IMG/VR virus record: IMGVR_UViG_3300042900_000746
Span: 62,001-126,000 of that record
From: a virus
Strand: one strand, 5' to 3'
Length of the DNA: 64,000 bases
The notes beneath the pieces were generated by a model. That model did no database searches and had not been told where the DNA came from. It saw nothing but the letters and a program-made list of their open reading frames with translations. Of the stretch, positions 46,648 through 56,302 are shown piece after piece. Position 1 is the stretch's first letter. Each line of letters starts with the position of its first letter. The position numbers and the translations under genes were made by a program.

Positions 46648-48324
46648 TTAAATTACTTCCGTATATAAAATTTCATATTCATGAGTATTCAATGTAATGT
46701 CATCTACTTCAATAGAAATAATTGTATCAAATACTGGAATTCCGCCAGGAATTATATCAGACACAAATCCATCAACTGTTACAGATAAAGGCTTGATGGC
46801 ATATATTGCGTCAGTTGTATTTTGAATTCTAATATTATCATAATCGATATCTGTAGACTTAATTCGATGAGAACCATCTGATCCCGTGTGCGCGTGCTCA
46901 CTTAGGTCAACTCCATCTATAGTAATTCCTTCTTCTACGAATATATCTCCAGTAATATTTCCTTTATCTTTTAATAAATACTGAGGATGATCATTATCTA
47001 ATAATCCATCAAGTCGCGAATGACTAGATAGGAATGTATTATTTCTATTGGTATTAGTATAAATATTTCTAAATAATGCAGAATAAATATCATTTTCTAC
47101 TGTTTTTAAAACTTGTCTTTTTTGGACAGATTTGTTTCCTAATTGAGAAATATAGTTTGCGTACTTTCTTTTTTCGTGAATTAAAGACATCATGGAATCT
47201 ACGCGTGCAGACATCATTTCAAATCTCTGCATACAGTCCGCATGGATAGAGGCAAAGTTTCCTTTTATCAGATTTGTAGCGACTACTAACTCTCCGGATA
47301 ACATTGGATTATCTTTAGAAAATCTGGTTGTTAAAAAATCAAATTCTAACGGATTGGATATATCCTTAGATATTCTTAATGACGGACTAATAAATCTATT
47401 ATAAAATATTTCACAATTATCTACTAAATCTCTTTTTAGTGAGGCTATTTGATCATTAATTTCAGCGTCGACTGCGTTTAATCTAATCGCAAAAAAAGCT
47501 TGGAATTGAGCGGCTTGTTTTTTAGATATCTTATCCAGTTCGGCATCGGGTATTTCTGCTGGCTTTGAAACGATTGTTTTTGCAATCCGTTGCGAATAGT
47601 GTACTGCGATTTTCCCCCATGTGTCATATTGTAACGCGATTTGCTGCTGTGTTGGATTTTCATATTCATCCCCAAAATCAAGTAGTAGTGAATTTTTAAT
47701 ATAACTAATTTCATTTAAAAATAAGTTTAATAATTTTCTTAATTGATAAAAATATGAGAATGTTGCTTGAGTTACGGCTTGATCATATTCATTAACTAAT
47801 CTTCTTCCTGCTGTAGATGCGTGTCTTTCGGCAAATAAATATTCGTCGAAACATATATATCCTGGTGGATTATCTTTTGTTGCTGTGTCTGGGTTATTAA
47901 TAATCGGCATGATGCTCATCTGGTCATCTTCTATGAATTCAGTTGTGCGAAAAACAGTTTCTTCTTTTTTATCTGGGATATCCATTAGGGGCGATGCTTC
48001 GTTCCAAATTCTAAAGTGGGATTCTTCAAGATCTGGATCAAGATATGGATTAATATATATTTTTCTTAATAAATTATTTTCTATATTATTTTTAGTGCCG
48101 ACTAACATATTTTCAGAATTTAATATCTGCTGCTTAACAGAACTTAACGGAATAAAATAATCAGTTCTAAAGTTATAGTCTGAAGCGTTCGGAAGAATTG
48201 CTGCTAAACCTGGTGGCCTTTCATTTGTAGCAGTTTTGTCTCTGTAAAAAGTGTCGCCAAATTTATAATCTGCATATATTTCTTTGGAGTCAGTTGAGTA
48301 ATTTTGGATATTGTTTATAGACAT
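46648..48324 (-). CDS. Appendage/fibre base protein with His-rich turn (558 aa)
   Basis: First 440 residues are long helices (e.g. YFYQLRKLLNLFLNEI, VDAEINDQIASLKRDLVDN). Then comes the fibre hallmark LDGLLDNDHPQYLLKDKG followed by HAHTGSDGSHRI, a histidine turn often seen near fibre joints, and a beta C-terminus. AAGGA precedes the ATG. Helical base plus fibre-like end suggests a collar or fibre attachment protein. Encoded right after the terminase. Confidence 0.7.
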   Translation of the reverse strand: MSINNIQNYSTDSKEIYADYKFGDTFYRDKTATNERPPGLAAILPNASDYNFRTDYFIPLSSVKQQILNSENMLVGTKNNIENNLLRKIYINPYLDPDLEESHFRIWNEASPLMDIPDKKEETVFRTTEFIEDDQMSIMPIINNPDTATKDNPPGYICFDEYLFAERHASTAGRRLVNEYDQAVTQATFSYFYQLRKLLNLFLNEISYIKNSLLLDFGDEYENPTQQQIALQYDTWGKIAVHYSQRIAKTIVSKPAEIPDAELDKISKKQAAQFQAFFAIRLNAVDAEINDQIASLKRDLVDNCEIFYNRFISPSLRISKDISNPLEFDFLTTRFSKDNPMLSGELVVATNLIKGNFASIHADCMQRFEMMSARVDSMMSLIHEKRKYANYISQLGNKSVQKRQVLKTVENDIYSALFRNIYTNTNRNNTFLSSHSRLDGLLDNDHPQYLLKDKGNITGDIFVEEGITIDGVDLSEHAHTGSDGSHRIKSTDIDYDNIRIQNTTDAIYAIKPLSVTVDGFVSDIIPGGIPVFDTIISIEVDDITLNTHEYEILYTEVI

Positions 48325-48332
48325 AATAATCC

Positions 48333-50189
48333 TTAAAACATCTTTCTAGAGATTCGACTACTGGAATTCTTCTTGCGACTCATCCCAGTGGATAAAGCTT
48401 GAACTCTTCCAGTAATAAAACTACTGGGATTCTTCTCTTCTTCATCATCTTTAGTACCAGGTTTAGTCATAAAAAACTCATTGGAAAATGATTGAGTCTT
48501 GTCTGCATAATTGGTTCTAGCAAATTCCCCATAGTTTTGGGTGACAGCCAACAGCGACAGCATTAGGGCGTCATGGGCGTGGTCTACAGCTGATCCACCA
48601 GCTTCAAAGACTGGTCTACCACTACTGGTCATTCTAACAACTACATATGAAATTAATTGAAGATACATTTCTTCATCATCTTCTGAAAATAGTATATCTT
48701 CGCGCTCTAAATACTGACGAAGATTATCGACCATATAAGGTTTCATTTCTTTCTTAATCATTAATTTAGTATAAGGATCTCGAACTTCTATGGACTCCCC
48801 AAATCCAATGCCCTTAACTCTTTCTTTCATTTTTGAAGATGGATTTTCGACGCCGTATTTTCTTAATAGTTCTACTTGGACTTCTCCATATCCACGGTCA
48901 ACATATATATGTTTGGGATTAAAAATTTGATTAAGTTCGATGATTCTATCTACCGCGCGCGTGAGCGTGTATTCAGACTTACTAATTTCTTCTCGATAGT
49001 ACAGTCTTACTTTACCCCTAAATCTTGGGTCCTCATAGTTGTCAGCGCAGACCTCTAAAACGACTATATTAGTACCTGCTCCATACTTATCCCAGTCAAC
49101 ACCAATTACATGGAATGATCGAGCAGACATAATCTCAGCATGATACTTCCATGGTGGAGATACGAATGCCCTGTCTATAAACTTTCTTGGATATACTCCT
49201 TCTGAGTCTTCTCCCCAGTCAGCTTCTATTTCATGTCGATATCCACTAGAAGAATATTGTTCTCTAAATTCTTCTTCTTGTTCTTTACTGAAAAATGGAT
49301 TACAGTATGATGGAAACCAGAACTCTTTAAATCTTGCACTATTGCACCATTCCCAAAATCTTTCTCTACGACCAGTTGGAGTAGATGCACCGATCATTAC
49401 TTTGTCTGGTTGGTCTTCTGCGGTTTTCTGAAGCATAGCATATAGTGCATCGAGGTCGTCCGCATGCATATAGTCCATTTCGTCAAGGACAATTAAGTGT
49501 GCTTCCTGACCACGAGCAACATCACTCTTTCCGCCTGACTTCATACCAGAAGTGAAGAATCTAATAGTTGATCCATTAGAAAACTGAATCATAAACTGCG
49601 GGCTAGTAACTTTTCTGGTAATAGAATTAGTTACTACTTCATTTTTTGCTGATATTCTTAATATTTCTTGATAGATAAGTTCTACCTGAGTTTTCATTGG
49701 CGCGATAACCAATGATCTTCCATCTTTGTGGGTATAACTATAATGCAATAGTTGTATTGCGAGACTGAATGTTTTACCCAGACGACGACCAGCTCTAAGA
49801 ACTTTTCTTAAAGATGGATCTCGCAAAATGAGAATTTGGTATACTCTCAGATCTGCTTGCAAAAATTGTTTCGCCCAAACAACCGCATCTTTTGCGACGT
49901 GCAATTGCCTTTGATGTTCTGAACTAATTCCCGCAGATAATAATTCTTTATCTAATTCGAATGGTTCATCTATAAGAAGTGATAATTCTTGATTATTTAA
50001 TTGCCTATTCAATACAGGCGTTCCATCATTCCATGACAAATGATTTAGCTTATTTTCAAAGACCCATTCAATTCTATTAATTTGTTTTATTAATTCAGGA
50101 TCTTGTGCTTTGATTATTTCAAGAAGATCTTCTCTTGAAAGAGCTTCTAAAGATTCTCTAAATTGTTTTGTCTTACTTGATACAGTCAT
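48333..50189 (-). CDS. terL: Terminase large subunit (ATPase and nuclease)
   Basis: 618 aa. ATPase: Walker A RAGRRLGKT (residues 132-140), Walker B LIVLDE (232-237) and coupling motif GASTPTGR. Nuclease: VIGVDWD with Asp365, IYVDRG with Asp431 and the final VDHAHDAL acidic motif near residue 560, the RNase H-type set. The residue order is complete, so it should pump DNA into the prohead and cut it. No small subunit is adjacent; the 238-aa Cys-rich gene six kilobases upstream is only a weak candidate. Confidence 0.95.
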   Translation of the reverse strand: MTVSSKTKQFRESLEALSREDLLEIIKAQDPELIKQINRIEWVFENKLNHLSWNDGTPVLNRQLNNQELSLLIDEPFELDKELLSAGISSEHQRQLHVAKDAVVWAKQFLQADLRVYQILILRDPSLRKVLRAGRRLGKTFSLAIQLLHYSYTHKDGRSLVIAPMKTQVELIYQEILRISAKNEVVTNSITRKVTSPQFMIQFSNGSTIRFFTSGMKSGGKSDVARGQEAHLIVLDEMDYMHADDLDALYAMLQKTAEDQPDKVMIGASTPTGRRERFWEWCNSARFKEFWFPSYCNPFFSKEQEEEFREQYSSSGYRHEIEADWGEDSEGVYPRKFIDRAFVSPPWKYHAEIMSARSFHVIGVDWDKYGAGTNIVVLEVCADNYEDPRFRGKVRLYYREEISKSEYTLTRAVDRIIELNQIFNPKHIYVDRGYGEVQVELLRKYGVENPSSKMKERVKGIGFGESIEVRDPYTKLMIKKEMKPYMVDNLRQYLEREDILFSEDDEEMYLQLISYVVVRMTSSGRPVFEAGGSAVDHAHDALMLSLLAVTQNYGEFARTNYADKTQSFSNEFFMTKPGTKDDEEEKNPSSFITGRVQALSTGMSRKKNSSSRISRKMF

Positions 50190-50192
50190 AAA

Positions 50193-51884
50193 TCATCCAT
50201 AGTGGGCAGCCATCATTGCGCCCTCTGATCCTAGCATACTTCTTGCATTTAATCTAGAGTTTTGAATAGCCATAACTCCTCGTGATCTTGAAGTTGCTGC
50301 TGCTTCTGTATCCTTATACCCCATTCCAAATGATGGTTTATAAATATCTCCTTGTAAAGATTTTCCAGCGTCTTTAGCTAAGTTAATTCCGCTCTTGACA
50401 ACTTCTCCTGCCATCTTACCCAAGTCATAGACTAAGGCTGCTGTAGCTATAACATTCAATCCGGGTATAGCCATTGCTGCTGCTCTAGCTCCAAGTACCT
50501 TTGCACCAGATTTTGTACCTAGTGCTTCCATGACTCCTTTACTGCCAAGTGTTTTAAAAGCGCCTTGTTCTAGAACATGATGTGCTGCCTCTAAGCCAAC
50601 TTTGCCCGCAATTTGCTTTTGCCCTAAAGATTCTGCCATTTGGGCAACTGCTTTTTCTGCGCCACTCAAAGCTTTTCCTTCTAGTCCACCTTTACGAGCA
50701 TACCCCTGAGCTCCTCTGAAATAACCAGCTGCATATCTAGTTGCCTCGCCAGACATGGATGATGCTATTAAGTTACCTCTAGACCCACTTTTCAGACCGT
50801 CGTCTAGAATGCTTATATTTTGTCCGAATTGAACATTAACATCTCTAAATTGATTAGAGAAAGGCACCATCATTCCTGCGCCTTTTCTTGCAGCTCTACC
50901 AGCTGGGCCTGCTCCTTTTCCATAATACATTTTGGGGCCTGCCTTACTGGTACCAGCAAAAGATTTGCCTTTTCTGACATGAAGTCTTCCAGTTTTAACA
51001 TTTGGTTCCAACATAGCTCCGCCACCTGGCAAAAATTGACCACCAGTATACGTTCTTCCATTCATAACAACTCTTTGACCAGCTGGTACTCGAAGTTGCG
51101 TAGTCAGATCATGTCTAAGAACTCCTGGAAGTGTTTTTTCAGCCATCAATCCTGGATTATTCATTGCAGCTAAACTACGTATATTCCTATCTAATATATC
51201 TAATTTTTTTCGTGCCCTGGCTGCACGTCCTCCTGATCCAGCAGCTCTTCTTTCCAATAGGTCTGCTTTTCTACCTGCACTTACAAAAGAAAGTAAACCT
51301 GGACCAAATGCTGATTCTCCAGCGGCGGCAGTTGATCCTGAGCTTTGAGCAAATTTTCTACCCATTTTAGTATTACCTAAGAAACCTGATGCGCCAAATG
51401 GAGAATACATTCCACCTTGGCCCATCGTACTTATTGAATGAAGACGGCCCATAGCTCTTGGTCTTGCAGTCAAGGTGTTAACTCTAGCTCCACGGAAGAA
51501 TCCAGCTTTTTGAGTTGGGTTTGCCCCCAGTAGGCCTCCTACTGCGCCAGTAGAGGCAGATTGTGTAGCAAGTCTTTCTGCTCGCCTTCCAAGGATCCCA
51601 CGACCACCTGCTATCCTTCCTCCACCAACAAAATTAGCTTTATTTCTTGCCGAAAGAACTCCATCTTGATCCATGACCCTGAATTTATTGGCCATGCGTG
51701 ACCCTTTTGCGTGTTTGTAGTCCATATAACCACCACGCATTATGGTGTTAGATCCTCTTGCAGAGCTAAATCCTATGGAAGTTGCTATACCTGGTAGATT
51801 TTCTGTCATACGCATTGCTAAAGGTGCCTGGACACCAGCTGTATCCATGGCTTCTTGCATTACTTGTTCTCTCATAACTGCCAT
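50193..51884 (-). CDS. Basic Gly/Ala/Arg-rich virion protein (563 aa)
   Basis: Very rich in Gly, Ala, Arg and Met, strongly basic in the first 350 residues (FRGARVNTLTARPRAMGR, RKKLDILDRNIRSL). Around residue 475 a hydrophobic helix appears (MAIPGLNVIATAALVYDLG). Ends with MLGSEGAMMAAHYG. AAAGGG precedes the ATG. It lies between terminase and a glycine-zipper protein. A DNA-associated internal or ejected protein is a reasonable guess; no family recognised. Confidence 0.65.
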   Translation of the reverse strand: MAVMREQVMQEAMDTAGVQAPLAMRMTENLPGIATSIGFSSARGSNTIMRGGYMDYKHAKGSRMANKFRVMDQDGVLSARNKANFVGGGRIAGGRGILGRRAERLATQSASTGAVGGLLGANPTQKAGFFRGARVNTLTARPRAMGRLHSISTMGQGGMYSPFGASGFLGNTKMGRKFAQSSGSTAAAGESAFGPGLLSFVSAGRKADLLERRAAGSGGRAARARKKLDILDRNIRSLAAMNNPGLMAEKTLPGVLRHDLTTQLRVPAGQRVVMNGRTYTGGQFLPGGGAMLEPNVKTGRLHVRKGKSFAGTSKAGPKMYYGKGAGPAGRAARKGAGMMVPFSNQFRDVNVQFGQNISILDDGLKSGSRGNLIASSMSGEATRYAAGYFRGAQGYARKGGLEGKALSGAEKAVAQMAESLGQKQIAGKVGLEAAHHVLEQGAFKTLGSKGVMEALGTKSGAKVLGARAAAMAIPGLNVIATAALVYDLGKMAGEVVKSGINLAKDAGKSLQGDIYKPSFGMGYKDTEAAATSRSRGVMAIQNSRLNARSMLGSEGAMMAAHYG

Positions 51885-51886
51885 TA

Positions 51887-52708
51887 TTAATAGCCCTTTC
51901 TGGAGTTATGCATTCCTAGAACTATATTACCTGACGCACCCGTGTCATTCATTATTTGCTGTGTACCTCTACCAGAGTAAGGTGAACTGGCAAAGAACTC
52001 TGCGTTGTCGTTCATATAAGATTTAGTTGAAATTCCAGCTGCGGTTATAGGTGCAGCGCCACCGATAGTAGCTCCCATCCCTGCGCCCATAACTCCACCT
52101 ACTATTCCCTTAGCAACTTTTCCAAATGTACTACCGCCAGATTTCGCTCCTAATAAAGCCCCTCCTATGCCTCCTGTTACTCCTCCAAGTCCAACTCCAG
52201 CAACCGTTTGCCCACCTATACCGTCAGCACTGAGTGTACCCATTCCTCCGCCAACTACGGCTCCTATTAGAGCTCCCGCTACTCCGCTTTTAATTCCTTT
52301 TCTTGCGCCCAACATTCCTCCTGCAGCAGCCCCGAGCGTTCCGCCCATAATGGCCCCTCCGGCTGCTGCTCCTGGTGCGCCAGGTAAAATTGAATTAGTT
52401 TTAGTAAAGTCTTTAGGGCTAGTCATTTGGATAGCTGTTCCTAAAGGACCGCCTATTCCGGCACCAACTAATGACCTGGCAGAAAATTTACTTCCCATAA
52501 AGTATCTGTCTGCATTTTCATCTCCAAGACCAACTTCCAATGCAGCATCTCTTGCTGCTGGGCCAACTTTACTTGCAAGACCAGCAGTTCCTGCAATAGC
52601 TCCAATTGCCATCAAGGATCCTCTATTCGTACCAAGACGAGACAAACTTCTCCCAGCTGCTCCTCCTGCTCCTCCTGCTACTCTCCCTAATGAGCTTAAA
52701 ATTGACAT
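51887..52708 (-). CDS. Glycine-zipper membrane-type protein (273 aa)
   Basis: Residues about 25-230 are built of small residues in GxxxG steps, for example AIMGGTLGAAAGGMLGARKG, GALIGAVVGGGMGTL and GIVGGVMGAGMGATIGG, enough for four to six packed membrane helices. Such glycine zippers occur in pore- or membrane-spanning proteins. GGAGG stands 8 bases before the ATG, inside the end of the exonuclease gene. The C-terminus is polar. A membrane-penetrating component of DNA delivery is inferred. Confidence 0.65.
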   Translation of the reverse strand: MSILSSLGRVAGGAGGAAGRSLSRLGTNRGSLMAIGAIAGTAGLASKVGPAARDAALEVGLGDENADRYFMGSKFSARSLVGAGIGGPLGTAIQMTSPKDFTKTNSILPGAPGAAAGGAIMGGTLGAAAGGMLGARKGIKSGVAGALIGAVVGGGMGTLSADGIGGQTVAGVGLGGVTGGIGGALLGAKSGGSTFGKVAKGIVGGVMGAGMGATIGGAAPITAAGISTKSYMNDNAEFFASSPYSGRGTQQIMNDTGASGNIVLGMHNSRKGY

Positions 52709-52712
52709 TTAG

Positions 52713-55700
52713 CTATCCTCCAAAAAGATGATTATATTTATTTGGGCCCATTTGAGTATGCCCAATTTTTGCTCGATCTAGATTTCCAACAACTCCAGCA
52801 GTGACTAATGGATCTTTTCTAACAGAAGAGACTTGGCTGAATACTCTACTTGAAACCCTCATGTCATCAGTGGTTATATTTCTTTCAGTAGGCTGTTGTT
52901 GTAAGGTTTCTTCATAAAGCTGTTTTTCTCTACCCTTTTTATAAGCATAGTAACCAGTAGCTGCTATTCCTAAACCTAATGCTCCGTATCCCATTTTAAC
53001 TTTATGAGATGCATAGAATTCTGCTACTTTATTAACCTCAAGGCCAGATTTACCACGACGAATATTTTTTCCAATTGTTGTAGCACTAGACGGATCTGCT
53101 TCTATCATCTCTGTAAGTTGATTAGCATTATGTACTGACTTAGATATCTTTCTTCCATTGCCAAGATCTACAAGTTCTTCAGCTTCTTTCACCTGACCTG
53201 ATAATCCAGCAGCTTCTGCTGCTTCGCGATCAAAGTATTGACCAACAACAAAATTGTCTGCCGTATGACCCGTCCGCTGCTCTGAAGCTGTTCTAACATT
53301 TAGAAACACATCATTGTCAGTTGGAATACCTAATTGTCGGATATTAGATATAATTTCTGCGGAAGCCGTTTCGTCTGCATGAGCTACGACAATTCCTCTA
53401 TCTCTAATAGATCTATTCAAATTTTCAACTTGTACCTCATCAATTTGTGGCAATCCGGTTGGTCCCATCGGCCCAACTTTTGCTGCAGCTTGCACATCAC
53501 TAACTGCGGATAGTACTGAAGCATCTACCTTAGCTTCATCCCCTCCCATTAATGATATTACCCTATCCCTATCCTGCATAATCTCTAATATATTTCTAGC
53601 AAGTTGTTTTGATTCTGATTCCTTCTTCATTTGTTTTTCAACTAGCCAAACTGCGTTAACTTGGTCTGCGCCTCCAGCTTTAGCATTTTTGAAAATGGAT
53701 ATTCCTACATTTTTTATTGTATCGTCAGGATTTATCATTCTTAGGGCTTCGCGTGCTATTTCTGGAGGAAGACGTACTTTGTTAACTGTGTCTGTTGCTA
53801 TTGCATTAATAACTTTTGTATCTCTTTGTGATTTAAAGAAGGTCATTCCGAGTTCAGATATAAGATTAGGTTTAGCTGAATGTGATATATCTTCTGCTAA
53901 ATAGCCGACTGCAGGTCCAGCCCTATTCGCCGCATGCGCCGTGCTACTCGTGGCGCTAGACATAATTGTAGAATAGACTCTGTCATTCATGTCCATTACG
54001 CCTGCGTAAGGATCCCCAATGTCAGAAAACGCTTTAGCTATCTGTTCAGCTTTTCCAAGATCATAATTATTTAATCCTTGTTGGAAAACTGACTGAGCTG
54101 GAGCTCTGCCTCGAGCAACTCTCATTTGATCACTCTGAGATAAACCACTTCCCAATTCCCTATATGTAGTTCCCAAGGTATCTGTAACATCTTGTATTGT
54201 AGCGGAATTTCTACCAGCAACACTAGCAGCTTGCCTTGCACCATGTGTCGGTAGTACTGCTGTAGATATCCGTGCTAATTCATCTATCTTCGAAGCACGT
54301 CCGTAGGAAATTCCAGTGTCGAGAATGGATTCTAGAGCCCTATTCCTAGGACCAGTTAGACTGCCTACAGTAATATTAGGAAGATTCCTAGATCCTCCTA
54401 AAGCAAAATCTGTATCATTTCTAGCATCATCAAGTATCTTAGTAATTATTTTTTCAGATTCTGTTTGATCAAGAAGTTCTTTTTTACCATGTGATGTTGC
54501 AAAATAGAATCCTTCAACTGAATTACTTGTTGCCTTGTGATATGCCAATGTTCCTTGTTTGGTTTGATTGCCGACAAGACCTAATCCAGACATTTGATTT
54601 ATCTGTTCTCTAGATAATGATAAAGATACTTCTTGCAAACCTTTTGGCGTATCTCTCACATGTTTGAAAACTGTTTCAGACATGTGTTGCACGTTAGCAA
54701 TATTTGTCGTTGCATTAACTGCACTAGACTGAGCTATTTTTGATCTAGCAAAATTACCAAAGTCAGTTTTCCCCAATGCTTCATCAGCTATTTCCTGTGC
54801 AGTCTTACCTATAGATTGTTGATCAGCTATAGGTCGTATTTTTAATCTACCTGACTGCACATAATTACCTATGTACGTCTGAAGGTGTACGTCAGTTTCA
54901 GCTACGTGTGAACCTTTTTGGATTAAACCAAATAATTCTTCTGCCTGTCCATCTTTTTCTATTAACTCAAAAAGGTTAGTATTGAGAGCTAAGTTTGTGA
55001 CTGATCCGTATGATGCGCTACCGCCAATGTGTACTTTACTTAGCGTTTCTTGCGCAAAGAGATTTTTAACATAGGCATTAGATCGTGCCTCCCCGTCCAA
55101 ATAGCTTCCAAGATTAGTGGCTTGTTCAGCCTGATTCTTAATATATGCCCTAGTAGATTCAAGGGTATCCACAAAATACTCCTTATCATCCATGGCCCTT
55201 TGGGTGAATTGATCTATTGCTCTTTGTGCCCCTAAATGAGATCCAAAACCATCTTGCTTCATCGCAGTGCTTATCATGTGATCTATGTCGAAGTTAAGGT
55301 TGTGACCAGCAACTCTGTCTGCCTCAAGAAGCTTATTGAAAAACCTTTCTACTTCATCTAGATATGTAGAGCCACCTTCGCCCATTTGCTTTGAAGTGGT
55401 ACCAACTTCAACATTTGCTAGATGTTCGGTCAGGGATGTTACTGCCTGATTTTGAGTCTTCGTATCAAATGTAGTTACATTTACTCCAGATAATTTATTA
55501 GATTGAAAAGAAACGTTAAAATCTTCAAGAGTTGTAGGCTTGCTTATTTGCCCAGTGTCGTCCAATATCGACTCAGCGATAGTCATAGATCTTGTATCAG
55601 AAAATATGTCTACTCCTGTTGTTTCAATATCTATAGTAGCTATTTTTAAAGTTTGACCTTGAGTCGGCGTTTGCCCAAATATTTTTTCAGGGCTACGTCC

Positions 55701-56300
55701 TTTTGATGAATGAAAAAGGTTCGATAATGAACGATGTGACATTTGTTCACCGCTGCCAATATTTAGTGAATCCAATCCCCTTTTATTAGGATCAAAGTTA
55801 ACCGACATTCTGTTTAATAATATTTGAGCTGGATGGACAATACCTTGTTCGTTGTCAACTGAAAATTGAAATAAGTCTTTGTATAAGTTTGCATTTGGCA
55901 TATCATATGCTGGTAAGCCTACCTCTTTAATGAGATCACCCATTCTCATGACATCATTCATATATGATTTATATAGTTTATCTCTAGTTTCTCTATTTAA
56001 AACTGATAAATCTGTTTTACCTTGCCTTTTCATCAATTCAACATTTACTGTTGAACCCTTAGCGTGATTCAATTTATTACTTATTGCCGCTTCGTAATCT
56101 TTTTGGAATCTTCCATATCTTTCTAAGAACTCATCTTCTGTCCCAAATACTTTATTCATCTGGCTTTCAGTAATTGGTGCTTGTTGAAAAAAGGAATCTT
56201 GAGTTATTTTTTGACCCACTCTAGCTTTGGGATCTAGATTATCCATAAGAGCTTTTACTAGATTAGACCTAGCCAGAGCGCTGTCTCTTATCCTAGCCAT
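52713..56300 (-). CDS. 1195-aa virion-operon protein with DEDDh exonuclease domain and C-terminal membrane helix
   Basis: Residues 218-475 contain all DEDDh 3'-5' exonuclease motifs: KIATIDIETTG with Asp224 and Glu226, AGHNLNFDID with Asp338, and HVAETDVH with His465 and Asp470; YFVDTLESTRAY between them is also typical. The first 215 residues are helical and not recognised. After the nuclease come 600 residues of mixed sequence with Ala/Ser-rich helices. Near residue 1098-1118 a glycine-rich hydrophobic helix (KMGYGALGLGIAATGYYAYKKG, quoted in part) is followed by a polar tail. It is encoded among virion genes, with no polymerase beside it. The nuclease could attack host DNA or process phage DNA ends upon entry. 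Confidence 0.85.
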   Translation of the reverse strand: MARIRDSALARSNLVKALMDNLDPKARVGQKITQDSFFQQAPITESQMNKVFGTEDEFLERYGRFQKDYEAAISNKLNHAKGSTVNVELMKRQGKTDLSVLNRETRDKLYKSYMNDVMRMGDLIKEVGLPAYDMPNANLYKDLFQFSVDNEQGIVHPAQILLNRMSVNFDPNKRGLDSLNIGSGEQMSHRSLSNLFHSSKGRSPEKIFGQTPTQGQTLKIATIDIETTGVDIFSDTRSMTIAESILDDTGQISKPTTLEDFNVSFQSNKLSGVNVTTFDTKTQNQAVTSLTEHLANVEVGTTSKQMGEGGSTYLDEVERFFNKLLEADRVAGHNLNFDIDHMISTAMKQDGFGSHLGAQRAIDQFTQRAMDDKEYFVDTLESTRAYIKNQAEQATNLGSYLDGEARSNAYVKNLFAQETLSKVHIGGSASYGSVTNLALNTNLFELIEKDGQAEELFGLIQKGSHVAETDVHLQTYIGNYVQSGRLKIRPIADQQSIGKTAQEIADEALGKTDFGNFARSKIAQSSAVNATTNIANVQHMSETVFKHVRDTPKGLQEVSLSLSREQINQMSGLGLVGNQTKQGTLAYHKATSNSVEGFYFATSHGKKELLDQTESEKIITKILDDARNDTDFALGGSRNLPNITVGSLTGPRNRALESILDTGISYGRASKIDELARISTAVLPTHGARQAASVAGRNSATIQDVTDTLGTTYRELGSGLSQSDQMRVARGRAPAQSVFQQGLNNYDLGKAEQIAKAFSDIGDPYAGVMDMNDRVYSTIMSSATSSTAHAANRAGPAVGYLAEDISHSAKPNLISELGMTFFKSQRDTKVINAIATDTVNKVRLPPEIAREALRMINPDDTIKNVGISIFKNAKAGGADQVNAVWLVEKQMKKESESKQLARNILEIMQDRDRVISLMGGDEAKVDASVLSAVSDVQAAAKVGPMGPTGLPQIDEVQVENLNRSIRDRGIVVAHADETASAEIISNIRQLGIPTDNDVFLNVRTASEQRTGHTADNFVVGQYFDREAAEAAGLSGQVKEAEELVDLGNGRKISKSVHNANQLTEMIEADPSSATTIGKNIRRGKSGLEVNKVAEFYASHKVKMGYGALGLGIAATGYYAYKKGREKQLYEETLQQQPTERNITTDDMRVSSRVFSQVSSVRKDPLVTAGVVGNLDRAKIGHTQMGPNKYNHLFGG

Positions 56301-56302
56301 TT

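Noticed and set aside
52167-52712. Plus-strand frame of 181 codons rich in Pro/Ala
   Set aside because: Exact antisense of the glycine-zipper gene; Gly/Ala codons read backwards give Pro/Ala. No start signal.
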